Shown here one piece after another: positions 45,230-54,578 of a stretch of 64,000 bases of DNA. Origin of the DNA: CAZOZZ01 sp965262425 (GTDB lineage Bacteria > Acidobacteriota > Terriglobia > 20CM-2-55-15); contig OZ253536.1 of the NCBI GenBank assembly GCA_965262425.1, positions 2,108,001 to 2,172,000 on the forward strand, given 5' to 3'. The notes beneath the pieces are model-generated. The model ran no database searches. It was given only the letters and a program-made list of their open reading frames with translations, and was not told the DNA's origin. The translations under genes and the position numbers were made by a program. The stretch's first letter is position 1, and every line of letters begins with the position of its first letter.

Positions 45230-45267
45230 TCGCTATCATTGATAGACGTAGATGCGAGGTCCTTTGA

Positions 45268-45438
45268 ATGCACGAAGAAGAACAAACCACTTGCGAGATA
45301 AAGCCCCGGCGAAGCCGGGTCGCAACGATCGCGATTTACGCGGCAATCGGTGCTCTGGCTGGCTTTCTGCTGGGAGACATTGCGTCAGGAACGGCTATGG
45401 GGGCGGTTGGCGGCATCCTCCTCGGCGGTGGTGGCTGA
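45268..45438 (+). CDS. small membrane protein (56 residues)
   Basis: A short open frame with a clear Shine-Dalgarno (GAGGT, 8 bases before ATG 45268). The N-terminal 20 residues are charged (MHEEEQTTCEIKPRRSR), followed by a hydrophobic Gly/Ala-rich helix hairpin (IAIYAAIGALAGFLLG, then AMGAVGGILLGGGG) ending in TGA. Looks like a glycine-zipper type inner-membrane peptide. Function unknown. Confidence 0.6.
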   Translation: MHEEEQTTCEIKPRRSRVATIAIYAAIGALAGFLLGDIASGTAMGAVGGILLGGGG

Positions 45439-45488
45439 AGTTAGCCTGTCCCCCGCGGGTCCGCGGTGTCGCAAGCGCATATCCAGGA

Positions 45489-45517
45489 TCGCTTTAAACC
45501 CTCTCCCCCACTATACT
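45489..45517 (+). promoter_or_regulatory. possible promoter of the deiodinase-like gene
   Basis: A good -10, TATACT (45512-45517), 28 bp before the start codon, with a weak -35 (TCGCTT) at 17 bp. The Shine-Dalgarno GAGGGG follows at 45531-45536. Only the -10 is convincing. Confidence 0.4.
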
Positions 45518-45544
45518 GTCTGAAGTATCCGAGGGGACAACTTC

Positions 45545-46759
45545 ATGAAAACACTCGCGACAGCATTGCTGATTCTTGCCGTGGCCAGCCCGATTCAGGC
45601 CCAGAGACGATTCGGTGGGCCGAACCCGGGGGATACGCCTCCCGACTTCACGCTCAACAAGAAGGACGGGAAGAGTAACGTCACGCTCTCGAACCTGACG
45701 GGCCGGCCGACCGCCCTTATTTTTGCGTCCTACACCTGAGGCCCGTTTCGTCGCGATGTCGGTGACATCGAAAACTGGTACCAGTCTCAGAAAGAAAAGG
45801 CCAATTTCCTCTTCGTCTACATCCGCGAGGCGCACCCGACCGACGGCAATCTGGGGGTGGCCAACATCATGGATGGGGTTCTGATCGAGCAACCCACCAC
45901 CGATGACGAACGCCAGGCAGCGGCGAACCTCTGCACGACGGCGCTCAAGATTTCCCTGCCGACAGTCCTGGACAAGATCGACGATCGCGTCGCGAACGCC
46001 TACTCGGCCTTTCCCGACCGGATTTACATCATCGGTGCCGATGGCAACGTCGCATACAAGGGACTTCCCGGACCCGCCGGGTTCAACGTTCCCGATGCCA
46101 AGGTCGCCCTGGAGGTGGCCCTGGCCGGTGAAATCACCGAGTACGGGCAGCAGCCTGGCGAAAGGCGCGGACTGGGTCGTGGTCGGGGCGGCCGCGGGGC
46201 GCGTGGACAGGGATCCGGACAAGCCCTGGGCGCACTCGACACCGACGAAGACGGCAGAATTTCACGCGAGGAATGGACTGGCGAAGACGCTGGCTTCGAT
46301 CGATTCGACACCGATGGCGACGGCTTCCTGACGGCGAGCGAAGTCCAGACTTCTTTCGGACGCGGCGGCAGAGGCGGACGGGGCCGCGGTCAAGACCCCC
46401 AGGCCCGATTAGGCGGCATGGACACCGATAGTGACGGCAAGTTGTCGCGAGCCGAATTCCCCGGCCCTGCCCAGATGTTCGACACGATGGACACGAACCG
46501 CGACGACTTCGTCACCCTCGACGAAATGCAAGCCGGCCAGGGCGGACGTGGAGTAGGTCGGGGACGTGCACTGGGTGGCGGACGTGGAAGGGGTCGCGGT
46601 GCGAACCTTCTCCAGATGGACGCCGACGGTGACGGCAAGATTTCCCGCGAAGAGTGGCAGAGGCAGCCCCAAATGTTCGAGCAACTGGATGCCAACAGCG
46701 ACGGGTTTGTCACGCAGGAAGAAATGAGGCGGGGCCGCGGCCGAGGCGGCCGCGGATAG
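45545..46759 (+). CDS. deiodinase-like thioredoxin-fold selenoprotein with six EF-hand loops (TGA at 45737 read as Sec)
   Basis: Read through one in-frame TGA this is a 404-residue exported protein. Signal peptide 1-19; thioredoxin-like domain about 25-195 with GDTPPDFTLNKKDG and LIFASYT-U-GPFRRDV. Iodothyronine deiodinases have the same pattern (FGSxTUPPF), and the diagnostic FLFVYIREAHPTDG follows, then RIYIIGADGNVAYKG. Sec is residue 65. The C-terminal 200 residues carry six EF-hand calcium loops (DTDEDGRISREE near 232, then near 255, 293, 315, 359, 382) in three pairs separated by Arg/Gly-rich linkers; loop 4 has Asp instead of Gly at position 6. A hairpin with loop GGT follows the TGA. 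Substrate unknown; bacterial homologues are not shown to deiodinate thyronines. Start ATG 45545 follows GAGGGG. Confidence 0.93.
45737..45770 (+). promoter_or_regulatory. Sec codon and putative bacterial SECIS hairpin of the deiodinase-like gene
   Basis: TGA 45737-45739; then a perfect 7-bp stem CGATGTC/GACATCG (45754-45760, 45764-45770) closing a GGT loop. The loop lies 21 bases after the TGA and begins with GG, which fits the bacterial SECIS rules (loop 16-37 bases away, G in the first two positions). Confidence 0.75.
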
Positions 46760-46805
46760 CTTTTACCTGTTGGCCATCGATTCCCACTGCATTCGAGAAA
46801 AGGGA

Positions 46806-46896
46806 TTTCAACACGAAGACACGAAGTTAACGAAAAATCAGCCGGACGGATAGAACAAGAGCTTTTCTTCGTGTACTTCGTGTCTTCGTGTTGAAA
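46806..46896. repeat. dispersed hairpin repeat, copy 5 (CTTCGTG variant)
   Basis: A perfect 22-bp inverted repeat: it begins TTTCAACACGAAGACACGAA at 46806 and the partner ends at 46896. It has the same layout as the CTCTGCG family but with CTTCGTG-type units. The rest of 46760-47100 holds no recognisable gene; two TACAAT motifs (47024, 47050) could be promoter parts for the next gene. Confidence 0.7.
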
Positions 46897-47100
46897 GTAA
46901 ATCAATAGCCAGCCGAGCCGTCGATGCCTGGTGACGGACCACTGTTAGGTATTGGGGTTGTCCCCCCCCTTGGCCTCGGACTTTGGACTCTTCTCCCTCC
47001 TTCCCCCCCCAACCGTGACATGGCTTACAATGCCGTCGGTGAATCCGATCTACAATGGTTCGTTTGGACTCGATCCCGATTTGAATCAGGAGGAGATCAG

Positions 47101-49554
47101 ATGACGACGTTACCCGACCACGTCCTTCACTCCCCACCGCGCTATCAAGAGCGGACACGTGGAAAGTTCGGCCTGTTGTTCGATCCCGAGGCCCCCAACT
47201 GGATTGCCACGGATGAATCCGGTGCCGAGATCCTACGGTGGGTCGACGGGCACCGCACCGTTTCGGATCTTGTAGGTCAATATCGAACTCACGCGGGCAA
47301 AGACTGGGCAGAGGCGTGGTTGGACGTCAGCACGTTCCTGAACCATGCTCTCCGCACAGACTTTCTTCGTACCGAGCCGTTTGACCGTCCGAACTATCCC
47401 GGCAGGGGCGAGCTCATCAAGGAACATGCCCCGGAAGAGCTGTGGCTTCACGTCACGAACCGCTGCAACCTCAGCTGCGCACACTGCCTGGTCGATTCCT
47501 CCCCGAAAGGAATCGAGGGGCTCTCCGGCGAGCGGTGGCTCGGTATCGTGGAAGAAGCGAAGCAGCTCGGTGTCCGACAGTTCTACATCACCGGGGGGGA
47601 GCCGTTTCTGCGTTCGGATCTGTTGGACATTGTCCGAGCTATCTGTAGCGACAGCGAACTTGTCATCCTCACCAATGCCATGTTCTTCCGCCCGGACACG
47701 CTGGAACGGCTGAAAGATGTCTCGGGTGGGCGCCTCACCTTGCAGGTCAGCATCGATGGCCCGGATGCCGCCACGCACAATGCGATCCGTGGATCCGGAT
47801 TCGAACGGACGCTCGAGGGAACCCGTGCGCTTCTTGAAGCCGGATTTCGGCCCACGGTCTCGACTGTCGTCACCCGATCGAACATCGCTACGCTGGGTCG
47901 GTTCCCCAGATTCCTCAGCGACCTCGGAGTCGGGCGTCATCACCTGTTGTGGGATCACAAACAGGGACGTGCAATCGACGACGAGGAGATGCAGTCCCCT
48001 TCCACCGACGAGATCATCGAGACACTCGACTACTATCTCCAGAGCGCCAGATCCTGCGGCGTGGAACTGGACAACTACGAAGTGGCTCGGGAACGTGTGC
48101 AGGGCAGGCGCGGAGTGAAGATGGATCTGTCGGTCGCGGGTGTGAGTAGTTTTTGCGTGTACGCAGACGGCACTGTCTATCCCTCGGCCGCCCTTGTCGG
48201 CGTACCCGAGCTCCGAATGGGACACGTGGACGAACAATCTCTCGGCGACATCTGGAAGGAATCGAGTGTGGCTAAATCGCTCAGACGCTCGAGCGTGGTC
48301 GACAAGGACGATTGCCGCCAATGCTACCTGGCGTGCATATGTGGTGGCGGAGACATCGAGCATTCCTTCTTTTACTCCGGGAGCGTGCTGGGGAAGGATC
48401 CGTTCTCGCCGGTTCACGAGTGGTTGCTGCTGGGCGCCATCGAACAGATTGCCTCGGAGAACAAAGCCCATCAAGGCCGCTCCGGATACGACTCGCCGAC
48501 CGTCGTCGCGGCGATGGGCGATTCGCTCTCGGAAATGCAGACAGTCGAGGCCGGCGGTTTCGAAATCGCCGTCTCCCGATCGACCTGTGTCCTGTCGGTC
48601 GATCTGGAACGATCCCGCGAGAAGGTTCGACAATTTTACGCCGAGGCCGCGGTCGAACCTCAGGAGGCTTTGTGTTGCCCGACGGCATACGACAGGGAGG
48701 ATCTCGAGGCCCTGCCCAGGGAGGTCGTCGAAGTATCCTATGGGTGCGGGAGCCCGATCCGTTTCGCGGGCGTGGAGAGCGGCGAAACATACGTCGATCT
48801 CGGTTCGGGCGGCGGTATCGATTGCTTCATCGCGGCTCGGCGGGTGGGTCCGAACGGCCGCGTCATCGGCATCGACATGACACCGGAGATGGTGGAAAGG
48901 GCCGAACGCAACAGGCCTGTCGTGGCCCAATCCCTCGGATACGACGTCGTCGAATTCCGGCGCGGATACCTCGAACAACTTCCCCTCGACGACGGCGTCG
49001 CCGACATCGTGACCTCCAACTGCGTCATCAACCTTTCTCCGGACAAACGCAGGGTTCTCTCCGAAATGTGGCGGGTTCTCAAGAACCACGGCCGGGCGAT
49101 CATCTCGGACACGGTCTCGGAATCGAAAATTCCCCAGCGCATGAAGGCGAACCCGAGGCTCTGGGGCGAATGTGTTTCAGGCGCCCTGACAGAAAACGAG
49201 TATTTTGCGACGCTCGAGCAGGTCGGCTTCTACGGACTGTCGCTTGTAGAAAAATCGTTCTGGAAAGAGATCGAAGGACATCGCTTTTATTCGCTCATCA
49301 TCCGCGGCTTCAAGTTCGGTAAGAACGGCGTCTGTAATTTCGAGGGACAGCGCGCCGTGTACCTCGGACCGCAGAAGGCCGTTGTTGATGAAGAAGGCCA
49401 CTTGTTCCCACGCAACGAAGCCGTCGGGATCTGCACTGACACGGCCGCAAAGCTCAGCCGGCCACCTTACGCCGGTTCGTTCCTGGTCCTGAATCCAGAG
49501 GGCGACGCGTCGTTGGCTGAAGTCGCTTGCTGCGAACCGGGACAGTGCTGCTAG
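47101..49554 (+). CDS. PqqD-like/radical SAM-SPASM/arsenite methyltransferase fusion
   Basis: 817 residues. N-terminal PqqD/RRE-like domain (about 20-100), radical SAM domain with CNLSCAHC (Cys122, 126, 129) and ITGGEPFLRSDL, a SPASM-type cysteine region (SSFCVYADGTVYPS, DDCRQCYLACICGGG), then a class I methyltransferase (about 510-760). The latter is of ArsM type: YGCGSP (Cys549), DLGSGGGIDC, IGIDMTPEMVERA, SNCVINLSPDK (Cys641), WGECVSGAL (Cys691), matching the arsenic-binding Cys of ArsM. The tail ends CCEPGQCC. Start ATG 47101 has AGGAGG 7 bases upstream. ArsM and radical SAM enzymes act together in arsenosugar and related arsenic metabolism; here they are fused. Product unknown. The TVP38-type gene 22 bp downstream is probably co-transcribed. 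Confidence 0.88.
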   Translation: MTTLPDHVLHSPPRYQERTRGKFGLLFDPEAPNWIATDESGAEILRWVDGHRTVSDLVGQYRTHAGKDWAEAWLDVSTFLNHALRTDFLRTEPFDRPNYPGRGELIKEHAPEELWLHVTNRCNLSCAHCLVDSSPKGIEGLSGERWLGIVEEAKQLGVRQFYITGGEPFLRSDLLDIVRAICSDSELVILTNAMFFRPDTLERLKDVSGGRLTLQVSIDGPDAATHNAIRGSGFERTLEGTRALLEAGFRPTVSTVVTRSNIATLGRFPRFLSDLGVGRHHLLWDHKQGRAIDDEEMQSPSTDEIIETLDYYLQSARSCGVELDNYEVARERVQGRRGVKMDLSVAGVSSFCVYADGTVYPSAALVGVPELRMGHVDEQSLGDIWKESSVAKSLRRSSVVDKDDCRQCYLACICGGGDIEHSFFYSGSVLGKDPFSPVHEWLLLGAIEQIASENKAHQGRSGYDSPTVVAAMGDSLSEMQTVEAGGFEIAVSRSTCVLSVDLERSREKVRQFYAEAAVEPQEALCCPTAYDREDLEALPREVVEVSYGCGSPIRFAGVESGETYVDLGSGGGIDCFIAARRVGPNGRVIGIDMTPEMVERAERNRPVVAQSLGYDVVEFRRGYLEQLPLDDGVADIVTSNCVINLSPDKRRVLSEMWRVLKNHGRAIISDTVSESKIPQRMKANPRLWGECVSGALTENEYFATLEQVGFYGLSLVEKSFWKEIEGHRFYSLIIRGFKFGKNGVCNFEGQRAVYLGPQKAVVDEEGHLFPRNEAVGICTDTAAKLSRPPYAGSFLVLNPEGDASLAEVACCEPGQCC

Positions 49555-49576
49555 AATCTCCAGTGACGCCGTCCTA

Positions 49577-50248
49577 ATGAATGAATGGATCATCCTCGCA
49601 GTTGACACGATCCGAAACCTCGGTTGGATCGGCCCGATTCTATTCACGCTGCTATATGTCGTGACGACCGTCGCCCTCCTCCCGGGAGCAGCACTCACGT
49701 TGATCGCCGGCTTCTTGTACGGCCCGGTGTATGGGCTTGCCCTGGCTTCACCGGCTAGCGTGATTGCGGCAACGGCCGCGTTCGCCCTGTCGCGATCGGT
49801 GCTCCGGGACCGGATAGAACGGCGCATACAGAACCACTCCTTCCTTCAAAACATGAACCGGGCTGTTGAGCGATCGGGGTTCCAGTTGATGATGCTGCTC
49901 CGGCTCTCGCCCTTGATTCCGTTCGTCTTCCTCAACTACTCCCTCGGGTTGACCCGCGTCCGGCTTCGAGACTACGTTCTGGCCTCGATCATCGGCATGT
50001 TTCCGGCAACGGCGATGTACGCCTACATCGGTTCGGTCGGCTACTCCATCGCCCAGTTGTTGTCCGGCCAGCGAGAGGCCTCTACCGGTGAAAACATCAT
50101 GTACTGGGCGGGCCTGGTCGCAACCGTAGCCATCGCTGTTTTTCTCACACGTATGGCGCGACAAGCCCTGGAAGCAATAACTGAGGAACCTGATGGCGAG
50201 GCGGACCCGCCGGTGGCGGGCGACGACGTCGGGTTGTCCCGGATGTAA
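49577..50248 (+). CDS. TVP38/TMEM64-family membrane protein
   Basis: 223 residues with about five membrane segments; the DedA/SNARE-associated core is recognisable (GAALTLIAGFLYGPVYGLAL, MMLLRLSPLIPFVFLNYSLG, DYVLASIIGMFPATAMYAYIG). Such proteins are lipid scramblase or transporter-like; TVP38-type genes frequently accompany radical SAM/arsenic methylation clusters. The hydrophilic C-terminus is acidic. Follows the fusion enzyme by 22 bp with only a weak ribosome site, suggesting coupling. Confidence 0.85.
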   Translation: MNEWIILAVDTIRNLGWIGPILFTLLYVVTTVALLPGAALTLIAGFLYGPVYGLALASPASVIAATAAFALSRSVLRDRIERRIQNHSFLQNMNRAVERSGFQLMMLLRLSPLIPFVFLNYSLGLTRVRLRDYVLASIIGMFPATAMYAYIGSVGYSIAQLLSGQREASTGENIMYWAGLVATVAIAVFLTRMARQALEAITEEPDGEADPPVAGDDVGLSRM

Positions 50249-50505
50249 GGGCTGGCAGCCCAGGAGCCGAGCGGTGCGGCGGGGATAGCGGTCGTCCCTG
50301 GGAAGCTGGTCCAACTCGGAAATTCGCATGTCCCTGTTCTCCCATAATATCGGGACCGAACGAACGCTTTGAGCAGGTGGCGGAACCTCCGGGCTCACTG
50401 TTGCGGTGCGAGGCCACCAGGCACAAGACGAAATGCGGCGCTCGAACGGGCAGGTTTGCTTTCCTGGCGGGCAACCCGGGACGGACGCGACCATACACGC
50501 ACACG
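50249..50505. other. intergenic region between TVP38-type gene and TonB receptor fragment
   Basis: Together with the terminator that follows, this makes a 328-bp gap between convergent genes. It contains a CCCGGGACGGACGCGACC stretch (about 50476-50493) similar to one at 51446-51474. No gene or promoter recognised. Confidence 0.4.
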
Positions 50506-50532
50506 AAAAAAGGGCGGCCTGACGGCCGCCCT
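50506..50532 (-). terminator. intrinsic terminator after TonB receptor fragment
   Basis: The 9-bp stem AGGGCGGCC/GGCCGCCCT with a 4-base loop; on the minus strand it is followed by a run of T residues. Nearly the same hairpin follows the intact-length receptor gene at 51502. Confidence 0.8.
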
Positions 50533-50576
50533 TTCCTGGTGGTCACACGGGCTCTCACCCGCCGTTAGGGTTTATG

Positions 50577-51088
50577 TTAGAACCGGTAACGGACGCCCAG
50601 ACGGAAGATCCGAGGCGCAAGGACTGCTGTCGGCTCCAGGAACCGGGAGCCATGACGTTCCCGAACTGCGGTGACGTTGTTCGAGTTCATCGTATTGAAC
50701 AGGTCGAAGGTGGCTTCGATCGACTGACGATCCGTGACGTCGAAGGTCTTCGAAATCCGGTTATCCCAGATGTTGACCCAGGGCAAACGGCCGAACTGGC
50801 GTTCGATGTCGATCGTAACGTTCTCGCGTAGTGCATTCCGAACGCGGATCTCACGGCTGTAGTAGTTTTCGTTCTGACCCAGCAGCGATGTTGACGTAGA
50901 GCAGGTCGTTCGGCTCGATCGCGTCGATGGCTCGCAGCTTACGGTAAGAGTTGGTGTAGCTGAACATGAACGACCAGCGGTCAGCGAAGCTCTTGTTGAA
51001 CGTGACCTCGTACCCGGTGTAGACGTCCTGGCCTTCCTTACCATTAGACTGGATGGTGTGCTCGAAGTCCGTTCCAAAGCTCGGACTT
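50577..51088 (-). pseudogene. TonB-dependent receptor 3' fragment (truncated duplicate)
   Basis: Encodes the last part of an Oar-like receptor almost copying the gene at 51576: NYYSREIRVRNALRENVTID, GRLPWVNIWDNRISKTFDV and the outer-membrane end RIFRLGVRYRF. Upstream, the frame changes: residues equivalent to FEHTIQSNGKEGQDVYTGYE through NDLLYVN are present in another frame, and about 26 residues after that are deleted. The similarity ends abruptly at 51088. The piece looks like a decayed tandem duplicate of the neighbour. Confidence 0.82.
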
Positions 51089-51500
51089 CATTGAACCTCC
51101 AAAAAGGCGACCGAAGGAGATTGTCATCAATCACCCAGAATCCCACGGTCGCAGTTGTGCCAAATTTCGTTAAAACATACCCACCGATGGTCTATCTGGT
51201 GGTATTCAGTGCTTTAGAGGTGGCACTTCCTGTACCAAATCGGATCGCTCAAGAAAATGTGCCGCTTAGTGAACATCAAGCATTCCAAATACGATATTTC
51301 ACAGAATAAATATGGAAAGCCGGAGTGCATACACCTTGTATGTGGTTGATAGTACAGTTGATATACGGCTTGTATGGCGGTTCACAGGATGCAGGCTTTC
51401 CGAGGTAGGAGATGAGTGCTTTGGGTGGATGGGTCGATTGCCGGGCGGGCGGCCAGGGACGGCCGCGACCGTACACGCTGTCCTGGGGTTTCGGTGGGAT
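51089..51500. other. intergenic region of lower GC
   Basis: About 410 bp, distinctly AT-richer than the surrounding genes, between the receptor fragment and the receptor gene terminator. Contains a GGGCGGCCAGGGACGGCCGC-like palindrome at about 51447-51466, related to the inverted repeat at 59009. No gene recognised; possibly part of the material introduced when the neighbouring receptor copy was truncated. Confidence 0.4.
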
Positions 51501-51501
51501 G

Positions 51502-51530
51502 AAAAAAAGGGCGGCCTGGAGGCCGCCCTT
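51502..51530 (-). terminator. intrinsic terminator after TonB receptor gene
   Basis: The 10-bp stem AAGGGCGGCC/GGCCGCCCTT (51507-51516, 51521-51530) with loop TGGA; on the minus strand a T run follows. Confidence 0.85.
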
Positions 51531-51575
51531 TTGGGGGTTGTAGCGGACTTTCACCCGCTCCGATTGCCTGTTAGG

Positions 51576-54457
51576 TTAGAACCGATACCGTACCCCCAAA
51601 CGGAAGATACGGGGTGACAGGATCGAACTCGGCTCCAGGAACCGGGAACCCACCCGCTCCCGGACGCTGAGAACGTTGTTCGAGTTCAGCGAGTTGAACA
51701 GGTCGAAGGTCGCTTCGATCGAATTTCGATCGTTCAACTCGAACGTCTTCGAAATCCGGTTGTCCCAGATGTTCACCCAGGGCAGACGTCCGATCTGACG
51801 TTCGATATCGATCGTGACACGATCGCGCAGCGCATTCCGAATCCGGATCTCACGATTGTAGTAGTTTTCGTTCTGACCCAGGAGCGACGTCGAATACTGG
51901 AGGCCAAACGGCAACTCGTAAATGCCGTTCATCTTCAGCGCGCCGTTCCACTCACTGAACTGCTGCGACTGGACGTACAGCAGATCGTTCGGCGTGATCG
52001 CATCGTTGCTCCGCAGCTTCCTCAGGGAATTGGTGTAGGAGATCATGAACGACCAGCCGTCGGAGAACTGCTTGTTGAACGTGAACTCGTAGCCGGTGTA
52101 GACGTCCTCTCCTTCCTTGCCAACCGTATTGATCCTGTGCTCGAAGTCCGTCCCGAAGTTCGGATTGTCCCGCGGCACCGACCAGACACTGACGACCTGG
52201 TCGTCGGAGGTCCCGACGATGTTGTCCGGACCCGGATCATTACCCTCTGCGTACCCCGTGTACGCTGAGAACGGCAGTTTCGGATCGATCGTCTTCTGGT
52301 TGTTGAAGTCGATCTTCCGGACCGCGTTGATCCGGAAGGTGTAATCGCGGCTGATTCCGAAGTCGATGCCTAAGGTGAACTCATCCGTCTTCGGAGCCTT
52401 CAGGTCGGCTGCCAGCGTCTCGGTGATCACTCCGCCGCCGCCGCTGACTGACTGCAACTCGGGATCGTCGGACGTTCCAAAGAGCCCGTCCGGACCTTTG
52501 TTCGGGAAGAACGGAATGGTCCCGTCCCATTCATAGGTCCACCTGGTCGTCGACGCCGGGTTGATGGTTCCGGCCGTCGCGCCCGGGAGAATACCGGTGC
52601 CCGAGTCCGAGCCTGCGTAACGGCCATAGCTGGCCTTTAACGCCACGCGGCCTTCGCCCGTGATGTCGTAGACCATCGACAACCGCGGCACGATGCTGTT
52701 GTAGATTGGAAAGTCGCCGGGTCCACGTGCCGGGTACAGGGTCTCCGTCGCGAACGTGCCCGAACCGTTGTTGCCCTGCTCCGGCACCCAGGACGTGTAC
52801 CGATCCCACCGCATACCCAGATTGAGCGTCAGGTTCCGGTTGATCGTAGTCTTGTCCTGGATGTACATGTTGTCGTAGCTCTCACCGTTCTTCACGAACG
52901 TCGGCGTGTCCTGAATGCGAGCCGAATTCGGTCTCGAGAAGAAGGTTCCAGCCGCTTCTTCCGCATCCGTCGAACGGTACCGGTACTCGGTGTGGCCCTG
53001 GTAACCGATCTGGTCCGTCACGGTCTGGTAACCCCAGGTGCCTTGGTATCCAGTTTTCAGCTCGTGGGACGTCTGACCGATGTTGGTGAACAAACTGAAG
53101 TTCGTTCCCCACTGCCAGCGCACCGGACGGCGCACCGAGTGGAAGTATCCGCCCCGGGTCTCACCCGAGTTCCGGTCGGTCTGCCGAATGGCGTCGGTGT
53201 AAGGGATCGACGGCCACCAGTAACCACCGCGGTTCGCGCTCCAGTCCAACGTCATGGTCGGGCTGATGATGTAGGCAAATTTGAACGTCGGGCCGACCAG
53301 AGACCAGGAGTCCTGGTTCTGCGTCGCCGTCAACGGCACCGTCCGCGAGCCAGTCCGGTACGCCGGCCACTTCCGTCCGAACTGCACCATCGTTTCGTAC
53401 GACAGGCTGTCGGTCAACTGGAAGTTCAGCTTCAAGGTCGGATCTTTCAGCTTCGTCCAGAACGTTGCCGCCGGACCGGTCTGCGGGTCCGCTCCGTTCC
53501 GGTCGTCTACGAACCCGGGGATCAACCGCCCGCCGTAGCCGTCCCGATAGGAGAACATGAACCACGCCCGATCCCGGATGATCGGTCCGCCGATGTTCCC
53601 GAAGAAGTCGTTGTAGCGTGTGAAGGAGTTCGAACCCGGGGTGAAGCCCCGGTCGAGCAGATCCTGGTCGACGTTCGTCGACACGAAGCTGGAGTCGGAC
53701 CAGTCGGCCGACGCCTCGCCGTGGAATTCGTTGCTTCCACCTTGATCACGAAACTCAGGCTCGTGCCCGGGTTCGACTGCTCGGCGCTCTTGGCCGCCGT
53801 CGTCACCTGCACTTCGTCGAACGAACCGAAGTCTTCGTAGTGCTGGTCCCAGACCATCCCGTCGATGACCACCTGTGCGTCGCCGCTCTTGCCGAACGCC
53901 TGACCACCCGACGAAGACCCGGTCCCAAAAGAAGATCCGCCGACGTCGAAACGCGTCGCGAAAACGCCCGGGATCATCATCATAATCCCGCGCAAACTCC
54001 GGCTGTAAGGAACGTCTTCAAATTCCTTGTCGCTGAAGTTGACAGCCACCGTCGCCTGCTCCAGATCGATCGTCGGCTCCTGGCTGGTTACCGTGATCGT
54101 TTCAGCCACTGTCGCGACTTCCATCGCTCCGTTGACCGTCGCCGTGGCGCCGACCCGTACGGTGACGCCCTCGATGTTCAAGGTCGCAAAACCCGGAAGC
54201 GAGAAGCTGACCGTATAGTCGCCACCTGGCAGCTGCGTGAAGCGATAGCTGCCCGTCTCATTTGTAATGGCGGTTCGCGAGCCCTGAATCATGACCGAGC
54301 TGGACACCGTCACTTCCACTCCTGGGATCAACGCCCCGGAGATGTCCTCAGCTCTTCCCGTGATCGTTCCGTTCGTCGCTCCCTGCGGGAACGCCGGCAC
54401 GGCCAACACCACAACAAGAACGAGGACTGCAAAAAGATTTCCTCTACCCAATTTCAT
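51576..54457 (-). pseudogene. Oar-like TonB-dependent receptor, frameshifted
   Basis: About 960 residues. Start ATG 54457 after GGAGG; signal peptide; carboxypeptidase-regulatory-like domain (GTITGRAEDISGALIPGVEV, TGSYRFTQLPGGDYTVSFSL); plug domain (VPYSRSLRGIMMMIPGVFAT, VIDGMVWDQHYEDF); long beta-barrel ending IFRLGVRYRF. At about 53738-53746 the frame shifts: ...SLSFVIK continues in the next frame as GSNEFHGEASADWSDSSFV. Adding a single base restores it, so this is a one-base deletion or a sequencing error. Such receptors import large ligands across the outer membrane in Acidobacteriota. Two palindromic boxes lie upstream (54579-54637). Confidence 0.88.
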
Positions 54458-54578
54458 CTGACCTCCCATGCAATTCACCCACTATGCAAGATTGTGTATG
54501 CAGCGTCTCACACGCTTACAAGTGCCAATCGGGATAGCCCGGTCAGACAATTGTGCCGGACTTCTATCCCATCGCAAG

